NCBI GenBank assembly: GCA_030597865.1
Contig: JAUVQZ010000079.1
Location: 1 to 11,129, forward strand
Reading direction: 5' to 3'
Origin: Pseudomonadota bacterium
GTDB lineage: Bacteria > Desulfobacterota > Desulfobulbia > Desulfobulbales > SURF-16
Length of the DNA stretch: 11,129 nucleotides
Shown here: positions 1 to 6,387 of the stretch, piece by piece
How the letters are laid out: each line of letters begins with the position of its first letter
Position numbering within the stretch: the stretch's first letter is position 1
Notes under the pieces: generated by a model
The model's input: only the letters and a program-made list of their open reading frames with translations
The model's database searches: none
What the model was told of the DNA's origin: nothing
Position numbers and translations under genes: made by a program

Positions 1-155
1 ACAGAATACCATCTGGGCCTGCTGCACTGACCGCCAATCTATTGAAGGCCACCACGCCAAAACAGCACATAACTGTCAGGACAAAAAACCTCGACTCCCT
101 CGACATCTTTAACGTAGGCTGTAGATAAGATAGATCTAAAGACAAGGAGAACTGG
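1..155. other. Upstream region of the MCP gene, no gene assigned
   Basis: Two forward frames are open from the left edge, one to a TAA ending near 111 and one to a TAA ending near 128. A third stops at 28-30. None gives a recognisable protein end, so I do not call a partial gene. The right part is AT-richer and must carry the control region of the MCP gene. A weak sigma70-like pair is possible (TCGACA at 100-105 and TAAGAT at 126-131), but the spacing is 20, so I do not rely on it. An AAGGAG Shine-Dalgarno at 144-149 sits 6 bases before the MCP start codon and supports that start. Confidence 0.4.
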
Positions 156-2132
156 ATGAAACTCACCCTGCGCATCAAAGTAATGATTATCCCCCTAACC
201 CTGATGTTCTTATCCACCTTTTTTCTCATTGGCGCCTCCCTCTGGGTCAAGAATCATCTCTGGCAGGGCATGCTTGATGAGCTTTCCAGCAGCCAGTCCG
301 GCCTGGCTGAAAAAAGCCTGGCCAGCGTGGAGACCCAGGCCCTGACCCTGGCTGCCATGGCCGCAGCAACCCCGGGTGTCCAGGAGGCCTATCAGCTGGC
401 CGCAAACGGCCAAGAGGCCAAAGGTCGGGCCCTGTTACGCAAGAGCATGGAACCCATCCATGCCAGTGTCAGCTCGGCCCTGGGCATAAAACACTTTAAG
501 GTTCACTTCCACCTGCCGCCGGCCAAGAGTTTTCTGCGCATCTGGCGCACGGCCGGCAAGAAGGACGGTGGTGATGACCTGTCCAGCTTCCGCGATACGG
601 TTATCAAAATCAACCAGAACAAAAAAACCATTACCGGCATTGAGATAGGCCGGGGTGGCTTTGCCATCCGCGGCCTGGTTCCGGTCACCTCGGCCTCAGG
701 AAGGCATCTCGGTTCGGCTGAGGCCCTCCTTGATTTTAACAAAATATTTGAGACGGCCCGTTTCCTGGAAACGGATAATGTTGCCGTGTACATGCTGAGC
801 AGCGAGCTGGAAATCGCCCGTAACCTCAAAGCAAAAAATCTTCCCCAGACCGGCGCAGCCGTCAGGGTCTTTTCTTCGGATACAGGGGCCACTGACCCCT
901 TTATTAACGAGGATCTTATAAAAAAATCCCTCCAGAAAAAAACATTCATCGAATTGGATGGCCAACTGATCACCGGCATACCCATTAAAGATTTTTCAGG
1001 AACCACCAAGGGCTCCCTGGTCTTTGTTCGTGATGCCAGCCAAGAACTTGCCCTTATTAACAAGATCACCTGGGGTCTGGTATTGGGCGGTGGTATTCTG
1101 CTGGTGGTGGTCTGCCTCTTCCTCTTCCTCTCCAGCTCCTCCCTTGTCAAATGTCTCTATGGGGTCATCAATCAGCTGGAAGGGACCACTGCCAACGTGG
1201 CCCAGGCCTCCCATGAGATCAACAGCTCCAGCCAGGCCGTGGCCAGCGGGGCCTCAGAACAGGCGGCTGCCCTGGAAGAGACATCCTCCTCCATGGAGGA
1301 GACCTCGGCCATGATCAAGGCCAATGCCGACAACTCTCTCCAGGCCAACAACCTGATGCAGGAAACGACCAAAATCACCGGCCGGGCCACAGAGTCCATG
1401 GCAGAACTTATCGACTCCATGGGTGAGATCTCCAGGGCCAGTGAGGAGACCTCAAAAATCATCAAGACCATCGATGAAATCGCCTTTCAGACCAACCTTC
1501 TTGCCCTTAATGCGGCTGTGGAGGCGGCCAGGGCAGGCGAGGCAGGTGCCGGTTTTGCCGTGGTTGCCGAAGAGGTCCGCAACCTTGCCATGCGCTCCAC
1601 CGAGGCGGCCAAGAACACGGCAGCCCTTATTGAAGACACCATCTCCAAGGTGAAAAAAGGCGAGACCATTGCCAAGAACTCCAACGAAACCTTTAACGAG
1701 GTGGCAGATGCCAATAAGAAGGTGAACTCCCTGGTCAGCGAGATATCCACCGCCTCTAACGAACAGGCCCAGGGCGTTGAGCAGATCCGTCTCACCATCA
1801 CAGAGATGGAATCCGTCACCCAGACCAACGCTGCCTCGGCCGAAGAGTCTGCCGCCTCTTCCGAGGAGTTGAAGATGCAGACCAGGCGGCTTGAGGGGAT
1901 TGTGGAATCACTCAATAACATCCTCACCGGTTCCTCTGGGGCAGAGCAGATATTCAGAGAAGGTGCACCACCTGCGCCCGACCACCGCCCCACCCCCATC
2001 ACCAGCCATAAGGCCTTGGCTGCACCGGTAATAATGCCGAAAAGAACAGAGCCTGCAGATAAGAAACCCACCCCAAAGACAAAGGCAGAAGAGGCCATCC
2101 CCTTTGACGATGATGACTTTGAAGATTTCTAG
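156..2132 (+). CDS. Methyl-accepting chemotaxis protein with double-Cache-like sensor, no clear HAMP
   Basis: A transmembrane chemoreceptor of 658 residues that senses a periplasmic signal and controls CheA kinase through CheW. TM1 is at about residues 9-31, the periplasmic sensor at 32-303 and TM2 at about 304-326. The sensor contains a GDDLS-like segment (GGDDLSSFRDTV, 138-149) and a GIEIGRGG turn (161-168), resembling the dCache_3 type found in chemoreceptors and sensor kinases. The cytoplasmic signalling hairpin has its conserved tip at 438-484 (EIAFQTNLLALNAAVEAARA at 441-460). Methylation-type helices lie at about 366-382 (EQAAALEETS) and 557-571. Only about 20-25 residues separate TM2 from the first methylation helix region, so a normal HAMP domain of about 50 residues is missing or degenerate. 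A Pro-rich linker (about 603-648) ends in the acidic tail IPFDDDDFEDF. The start is supported by AAGGAG 6 bases upstream. The ligand cannot be inferred. No che genes lie nearby, so it is an orphan receptor locus. Confidence 0.95.
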   Translation: MKLTLRIKVMIIPLTLMFLSTFFLIGASLWVKNHLWQGMLDELSSSQSGLAEKSLASVETQALTLAAMAAATPGVQEAYQLAANGQEAKGRALLRKSMEPIHASVSSALGIKHFKVHFHLPPAKSFLRIWRTAGKKDGGDDLSSFRDTVIKINQNKKTITGIEIGRGGFAIRGLVPVTSASGRHLGSAEALLDFNKIFETARFLETDNVAVYMLSSELEIARNLKAKNLPQTGAAVRVFSSDTGATDPFINEDLIKKSLQKKTFIELDGQLITGIPIKDFSGTTKGSLVFVRDASQELALINKITWGLVLGGGILLVVVCLFLFLSSSSLVKCLYGVINQLEGTTANVAQASHEINSSSQAVASGASEQAAALEETSSSMEETSAMIKANADNSLQANNLMQETTKITGRATESMAELIDSMGEISRASEETSKIIKTIDEIAFQTNLLALNAAVEAARAGEAGAGFAVVAEEVRNLAMRSTEAAKNTAALIEDTISKVKKGETIAKNSNETFNEVADANKKVNSLVSEISTASNEQAQGVEQIRLTITEMESVTQTNAASAEESAASSEELKMQTRRLEGIVESLNNILTGSSGAEQIFREGAPPAPDHRPTPITSHKALAAPVIMPKRTEPADKKPTPKTKAEEAIPFDDDDFEDF

Positions 2133-2154
2133 TCCACGCTAAAAAACCACCATC

Positions 2155-2184
2155 CCAGGCCAGCACACCGGTGTGCTGGCCTGG
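2155..2184 (+). terminator. Perfect 30-bp palindrome after the MCP gene
   Basis: Two 15-base arms (CCAGGCCAGCACACC and its exact complement) meet with no unpaired centre, 22 bases after the MCP stop codon. As RNA this folds into a very stable GC-rich hairpin with a small loop. There is no good T-run on its downstream side, but an A6 run lies at 2141-2146, which would be a U-tract for transcripts coming from the opposite strand. It probably ends or stabilises the MCP transcript; it is not a textbook intrinsic terminator in the + direction. Confidence 0.6.
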
Positions 2185-2289
2185 ATTATCCCTCTAAAAT
2201 TCTGCTTTGACCTGAGAGATCGATGCAGGCCTCCTCCTGCCTCCCATAACCATCCCCCCTTGCCTTGCTGTTCAGCCCATAGTTGTAAT

Positions 2290-2302
2290 TTCACCCGGTG
2301 AA
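2290..2302. promoter_or_regulatory. Operator-like palindrome TTCACC-C-GGTGAA upstream of tdh
   Basis: A perfect inverted repeat with 6-base arms around a single central C lies 27 bases upstream of the candidate -35 box of tdh. Its size and symmetry fit a dimeric regulator site, but I cannot name a regulator, and chance occurrence is possible. Confidence 0.35.
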
Positions 2303-2316
2303 GATCGTTTGCGGCC

Positions 2317-2348
2317 CTGGATCAAAAATTGACAGGGCCATGATCCAG
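2317..2348. promoter_or_regulatory. Inverted repeat spanning the candidate -35 box of tdh
   Basis: CTGGATCA at 2317-2324 and its exact complement TGATCCAG at 2341-2348 flank a 16-base spacer that contains TTGACA (2329-2334). A second, overlapping inverted repeat (GGCCCTG 2313-2319 with CAGGGCC 2333-2339) shares this area. The location over a -35 element is where a repressor would block polymerase, so I read it as a candidate operator for the threonine operon. No known consensus is recognised. Confidence 0.4.
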
Positions 2349-2358
2349 CTGCCATACT
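2329..2358 (+). promoter_or_regulatory. Candidate sigma70-type promoter of tdh-kbl
   Basis: TTGACA at 2329-2334 is a perfect -35 hexamer. With an 18-base spacer it is followed by CATACT at 2353-2358 (4 of 6 matches to TATAAT). Transcription would begin near 2365, giving a very short leader that still includes the Shine-Dalgarno AGGAGG at 2370-2375. The perfect -35 argues for it; the modest -10 and short leader argue against certainty. Confidence 0.45.
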
Positions 2359-2380
2359 TTGGGGATACCAGGAGGGCTCC

Positions 2381-3343
2381 ATGAACCGTATTCTCATCAC
2401 CGGCGCCACCGGCCAGCTCGGCTCAGAACTTACCATGGCCCTGCGCAAGATCCATGGTGGCCAACAGGTGCTGGCCTCGGGCCGCAGTCATCCGCCCCCA
2501 CCGGCCCTTGCAGAATCAGGGCCCTTTGTCTATCTCGATGTCACCGACCACAGGGCCCTGACCGAGGTGGTTTCCCACCACAGGATCAACACCATCTTTC
2601 ACCTCGCCGCCCTGCTGTCCGCCGTGGCCGAGGCCCATCCCCAGTTGGCCTGGCAGGTCAATATGGGCGGCCTGACCAATGTCCTGGAGGTGGCGCGCTG
2701 CCACGGCTGTGCCGTATTCTTCCCAAGCTCCATTGGCGCCTTTGGTCCCACCACCCCCCAGGATCACACACCCCAAGACACCCTGCAGCAGCCCACCACG
2801 ATCTACGGCATCACCAAGCTCAGTGGTGAGCTGCTCTGTAATTATTATTTCCACCGTTTTGGTGTTGACTGCCGGGGGGTGCGCTATCCAGGCCTTATCT
2901 CTTACGTTGCCAGGCCCGGGGGCGGCACCACTGACTATGCGGTGGAGATCTTCCATGCCGCCCGGCGCGGTGAGACCTATTCCTGCTTTTTAGGCCCGGA
3001 CAGCCGCCTTGACATGATGTACATGCCGGACGCCGTCCGGGCTGCCATCTCCCTGATGGAGGCGGAGAGCGGCCCCCTTGTCCACCGCAACGGCTATAAC
3101 ATAACGGCCATGAACTTCAGCCCCGGGGAACTGGCCGCCGCCATCCGCCGCCATATTCCCACTTTTAAAATTGACTACAGTATAGATCCCCTGCGCCAGG
3201 CCATTGCCAATAGCTGGCCCCACTGCGTGGATGACTCGGTGGCCCGCCGGGAATGGGGCTGGCAGCCGCATTTTAGTCTGGAAGAGATGGTCACGGATAT
3301 GCTGGCCAAGCTGCCCCGGGACAGGAAAAAAAAGGGGGAATAG
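2381..3343 (+). CDS. tdh: L-threonine 3-dehydrogenase, short-chain dehydrogenase (epimerase-like) type
   Basis: Oxidises L-threonine to 2-amino-3-ketobutyrate in the cytoplasm, the first step of threonine catabolism to glycine. It is 320 residues, the usual length of the SDR-type (zinc-free) enzyme. The Rossmann motif GATGQLG is at residues 8-14, the catalytic Ser at 116/117 (PSSIGAFG) and the YxxxK pair at Tyr142/Lys146 (YGITK). The family block PGGGTTDYAVEIFHAA is at 179-194, with RYPGLIS (168-174), MMYMPDA and DDSVARREWGW near the end; together these separate it from sugar epimerases. After strand 2 it reads ASGRS (32-36), where the NAD-linked enzymes I recall have an Asp, so cofactor preference may differ. 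ATG follows AGGAGG by 5 bases. The stop codon touches the kbl start codon, so the pair is translationally linked and in one operon. The functional call rests on motif resemblance plus the kbl neighbour. Confidence 0.9.
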   Translation: MNRILITGATGQLGSELTMALRKIHGGQQVLASGRSHPPPPALAESGPFVYLDVTDHRALTEVVSHHRINTIFHLAALLSAVAEAHPQLAWQVNMGGLTNVLEVARCHGCAVFFPSSIGAFGPTTPQDHTPQDTLQQPTTIYGITKLSGELLCNYYFHRFGVDCRGVRYPGLISYVARPGGGTTDYAVEIFHAARRGETYSCFLGPDSRLDMMYMPDAVRAAISLMEAESGPLVHRNGYNITAMNFSPGELAAAIRRHIPTFKIDYSIDPLRQAIANSWPHCVDDSVARREWGWQPHFSLEEMVTDMLAKLPRDRKKKGE

Positions 3344-4567
3344 ATGGCTACCTTGCGACAAATACTTGCCGACGAGCTCAAGGTTCGCCGCCAGCAAGGC
3401 ATCTTAAAGGGGGACGAGCGGGTCATAGAAAAGAGTATTGCCCCCCAAGACGGCCACGGTCCCCGATTGCTTATCAAGGGCCAGGGTCAGACCCCCTTCC
3501 TCAGGATGAACAGCAACTCCTATCTCGGCCTGTCCCACCATCCGGCCCTTCTTGCGGCTGCCGAGCAGGCGGCCCGCAACTACGGAGTTGGCCCCGGGGC
3601 CGTGCGTTTTATCAGCGGCACCACCAAGCCCCATATCGACCTGGAGGAGGAGCTGGCCCGCTTCCACAGCCGACCGGCGGCCATGATCTTCAACAGCGCC
3701 TATGCCACGGTACTTGGTGTGCTGGCCCCCCTGATCAGCCCGGAAACCGTGGTGATCAGCGATGAGCTCAATCATAACTCAATCATCAATGGCCTGCGCC
3801 TGGCCAAACCCACGGCAAAAAAGATCTACGGCCATCTCAACATGACAGAGCTTGAGGCCCGGCTCAAAGACAGCCTGGGGCAGGCCAGCCGTGTCCTGCT
3901 GGTCAGCGACGGCATCTTCAGCATGCGTGGCGACCATGCCCCCCTTGCCGAAATCACCGAACTCTGCCAAAGGTATGGGTCTGAATTCAGCCAAGGCATC
4001 CTGACCATCATTGATGACTCACACGGTGTGGGCGTTTTTGGTGCCACGGGTAGGGGCTGCGAGGAATTTACCGGTGCCCGGGTCGACCTGCTCATCGGCA
4101 CTCTGGGTAAGGCCTTTGGGGTTAACGGGGGTTATGTGACAGGGGACACGACCATCATCAGATACCTACGGGAGACAGCGGCCTGTTATATCTACTCAAA
4201 CCCCATCACCCCGGCAGAGGCGGCCGCGGCAAGAACCAGCATCCAGCTTGTTGACAGCAGCGAGGGCAGAAGACGCCTGGAGAAGTTGCGAACCCTCACC
4301 AGACATCTTGAGCAGGGACTCATGGACCTTGGTTACCATATTATCAAGAGCGATCATCCCATTGTGCCGGTGGTCACCGCCGACACCCAGACCAATAGGG
4401 CCTTGGCTGATTTTCTCTTTGACCGGGGCATTCTGGTGACGCCCCTCAGCCACCCGGTGGTGCCACAGGGGGCCGACGAGATCCGCCTCCAGGTTTCCGC
4501 CAGCCATGGGCAAAAGGATATCGACTCCCTGCTTGCCACCATGGCGGAGTTCGCCGCCACCTTATAG
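3344..4567 (+). CDS. kbl: Glycine C-acetyltransferase (2-amino-3-ketobutyrate CoA ligase)
   Basis: A PLP enzyme of the alpha-oxoamine synthase family, 407 residues, that cleaves 2-amino-3-ketobutyrate with CoA to glycine and acetyl-CoA. The PLP-binding Lys is Lys256 in GTLGKAFG (252-259). The DDSHGVG motif (224-230) supplies the Asp that contacts the pyridine nitrogen and a conserved His, and ELNHNS (141-146) carries the His that stacks on the ring. VRFISGT (87-93) and SHPVVPQG (369-376) match the family. The same fold includes AONS (biotin) and ALAS (haem) enzymes; the tdh gene directly upstream makes KBL the best call, since the unstable TDH product needs immediate use. The ATG starts on the base after the tdh TAG, with GGGGG at 3334-3338 inside tdh as ribosome-binding site. 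The last 6 bases overlap the convergent cyclase gene. Confidence 0.9.
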   Translation: MATLRQILADELKVRRQQGILKGDERVIEKSIAPQDGHGPRLLIKGQGQTPFLRMNSNSYLGLSHHPALLAAAEQAARNYGVGPGAVRFISGTTKPHIDLEEELARFHSRPAAMIFNSAYATVLGVLAPLISPETVVISDELNHNSIINGLRLAKPTAKKIYGHLNMTELEARLKDSLGQASRVLLVSDGIFSMRGDHAPLAEITELCQRYGSEFSQGILTIIDDSHGVGVFGATGRGCEEFTGARVDLLIGTLGKAFGVNGGYVTGDTTIIRYLRETAACYIYSNPITPAEAAAARTSIQLVDSSEGRRRLEKLRTLTRHLEQGLMDLGYHIIKSDHPIVPVVTADTQTNRALADFLFDRGILVTPLSHPVVPQGADEIRLQVSASHGQKDIDSLLATMAEFAATL

Positions 4568-6151
4568 CTTTTCAGCCGTCACCTGGTTTCTGCCGTTTCG
4601 CTTGGAGGCGTAGAGCATCTCGTCGCTGCACTTGAGCAGCTCCTCCATGGTCATCTTTTTCCGGTGGGCGCAGACCCCGAAACTCATGGTGACCTTGAGG
4701 CGGGGATTGTTAAACCAGATCACCTCATCCTCCACGGCCTTACGCAGCTTCTCAGCCACCTTTTCACCGTCCTCCTTGGTATAACCGCTCACCAGGACCA
4801 TAAATTCCTCCCCGCCCCAGCGACAGAGAACGTCTGTGGAGCGCAGGTTGACGGCAAGGGTGGCGGCGATCTTTTTCAAGATGAAATCACCGGCATCATG
4901 GCCATGACTATCATTAATCCCCTTGAAATGGTCAATATCCCCAAGGATCATAAACAATCTGCCGCCATATCTGTCCGCCCGATCCGTTTCCTGCTCCAGC
5001 CGTTGTTGAAAGGCCCTTCTGTTCAAGAGGCCGGTCAATGGATCGGCGAGGGACAAGTGCTCCAAGTCCTGCTGGTACCTCTTTTTCCGCCCCACCAATA
5101 TCGCCACCAACAACGAAACAGCAGCAGCCAGGGACAGGTGCAGCAAGGCCAAAGGATACAGGGAGGCCCTTTGCCGATACACAATCGGGCCAATCCCTTT
5201 GGCAGGGACAAAAGAGATTATCTTGCCTAAAGAAACACCCCCAGAGGCCAAGGGAGGCTTGATGGCGGCAAAGGCAAAAAAACCATTGGCCGTGCGCAAA
5301 TGACCGCTTTCCTCGCCACCCATATGCTGCCACTCCGTGGGGTATCTCTTGGCAAAGGTTCGCCCCCTGCGATGGGCAAACATAAAACCCCACTCATCCT
5401 CCTTATCAGGAGCAACCAGCCAGTAGCCGGCCCCATTGACCAGCATGGCCGGTACCGAGCTATCGAGTCCGTTATGGTGGGGATGGGCTGATTCAGCACT
5501 GACATGTTTGAGAAGATGGTCACCATAATAGCTGAGGAGAATCATACCGGCCTTGCGACCTTGACTATCCAGCAGCGCCCTGCCAATGCGGATGATCGGC
5601 TTAAAGGGGACCTCCACCTCACCGTGCTCGACATTGAGATCCAGGGGGGAGATATAGATATTCCCCGGCCCAAGGGCCAGACAATCCTTGACATAATAGC
5701 GCAGGCTTTTGTTCTGCAGTTCGTTGGGGGACACCGCATAGGCGGCACCGCCATTATAATTTATGCGCAGCTGTTCCCGGCCCTGAAGGTCGATAACAAC
5801 AATCTGGTCATAGATCTTCTTCTCCCGGCAAAAAACAAGGAAATCATTTTCAATGCCTGCCAGCACCAAATCTGGGTTTGTGGCAGCCAGGGAGGCGGCC
5901 ATATACCTATGGGCGATATAATTGATATCAGCAGAGATCCAGTCGAAATGGTCGCGCAGAGTTTCGGCCAGGAGAGTGACCCTATGCACCTCGGCGTCAG
6001 TTAAAACATGGAGGGCGTGCCTCTTTTTCCCTTGATACATATAGAGATGAAAAACCATCAGGGAGATGGTAACAGGGACAAAGACCGCCATAAATGTCTT
6101 CACAAACGAGATAGTTGCCAATCGCGACCAGGCTGAAACCTTGTTGTCCAT
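4562..6151 (-). CDS. Membrane-anchored diguanylate cyclase (Cache-like sensor plus GGDEF)
   Basis: Synthesises c-di-GMP from two GTP. With the start at 6151 it has 529 residues: TM1 at about 15-37, a periplasmic sensor region at 38-329, TM2 at about 330-354 and the GGDEF domain at about 363-529. The sensor includes YDQIVVIDLQGREQLRINY (114-132), a Cache-like strand pattern. The domain opens with LADPLTGLLNRR. The active-site loop is GGEEF (446-450), an active variant, and the inhibitory I-site RxxD is intact at Arg437-Asp440, five residues ahead, so product inhibition is expected. There is no EAL domain. A longer reading from a TTG at 6247 would add 32 unconvincing residues; ATG at 6151 has AGGA 6 bases upstream and puts TM1 near the N-terminus. 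It is convergent with kbl and divergent from the hybrid kinase, with which it may share regulation. The ligand is unknown. Confidence 0.92.
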   Translation of the reverse strand: MDNKVSAWSRLATISFVKTFMAVFVPVTISLMVFHLYMYQGKKRHALHVLTDAEVHRVTLLAETLRDHFDWISADINYIAHRYMAASLAATNPDLVLAGIENDFLVFCREKKIYDQIVVIDLQGREQLRINYNGGAAYAVSPNELQNKSLRYYVKDCLALGPGNIYISPLDLNVEHGEVEVPFKPIIRIGRALLDSQGRKAGMILLSYYGDHLLKHVSAESAHPHHNGLDSSVPAMLVNGAGYWLVAPDKEDEWGFMFAHRRGRTFAKRYPTEWQHMGGEESGHLRTANGFFAFAAIKPPLASGGVSLGKIISFVPAKGIGPIVYRQRASLYPLALLHLSLAAAVSLLVAILVGRKKRYQQDLEHLSLADPLTGLLNRRAFQQRLEQETDRADRYGGRLFMILGDIDHFKGINDSHGHDAGDFILKKIAATLAVNLRSTDVLCRWGGEEFMVLVSGYTKEDGEKVAEKLRKAVEDEVIWFNNPRLKVTMSFGVCAHRKKMTMEELLKCSDEMLYASKRNGRNQVTAEKL

Positions 6152-6157
6152 AGTAAA

Positions 6158-6161
6158 TCCT
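6158..6161 (-). promoter_or_regulatory. Shine-Dalgarno AGGA that decides the cyclase start
   Basis: On the minus strand AGGA lies 6 bases before the ATG at 6151. No comparable site precedes the upstream TTG at 6247, so the shorter protein is preferred. Confidence 0.6.
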
Positions 6162-6208
6162 GATATTTTTCCTCTGTTGCACGCACCGCACCGCGCCCCA
6201 TGGCCCCC

Positions 6209-6229
6209 TTCCCCTTGACCATAGGGGAA
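6209..6229. promoter_or_regulatory. Hairpin or operator in the divergent cyclase/kinase control region
   Basis: TTCCCCT at 6209-6215 and AGGGGAA at 6223-6229 form a 7-bp perfect inverted repeat around a 7-base centre. It overlaps the candidate start of cyclase transcription. A second inverted pair, TTGACC at 6215-6220 and GGTCAA at 6242-6247, brackets it. Either could bind a regulator of one or both divergent genes. Confidence 0.35.
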
Positions 6230-6247
6230 AAGGGTACGGCAGGTCAA
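6218..6247 (-). promoter_or_regulatory. Candidate sigma70-type promoter of the diguanylate cyclase
   Basis: Read on the minus strand, TTGACC (6247-6242, 5 of 6 matches) is followed after 18 bases by TATGGT (6223-6218, 4 of 6). Transcription would start near 6211 and give a leader of about 60 bases before the ATG at 6151. The motif strength is moderate. Confidence 0.4.
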
Positions 6248-6387
6248 CTTCTGTCTGGACCTTGAAAAAATCCCTTGAAAAAAAGGGGCCAGCCCTTACA
6301 GTGCAAAGGAAGCATTTTTCGCCCTGCGACCTCAAAGTTATACACCAACGGCGCACCCCAACCCCTTCACCAGCACGGGTATCATCC

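Noticed and set aside
1487..2098. Open frame of 203 codons antisense to the MCP signalling domain
   Set aside because: The Ala/Ser/Val-rich translation mirrors the Ala/Glu/Ser codons of the MCP helices. It is a shadow frame.
2185..2380. Glycine riboswitch upstream of the glycine-forming tdh-kbl operon
   Set aside because: No tandem glycine-aptamer core is visible. The predicted promoter leaves only about 16 bases of leader, too short for one.
4664..5230. Open frame of 188 codons on the + strand inside the cyclase gene
   Set aside because: It is antisense to the conserved GGDEF domain and C-terminal half of the sensor, has no recognisable protein features, and is best explained as a shadow of codon bias.
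6152..6387. c-di-GMP riboswitch next to the cyclase
   Set aside because: I looked for a GEMM-like core in the leader on both strands and saw no match; only simple inverted repeats are present.
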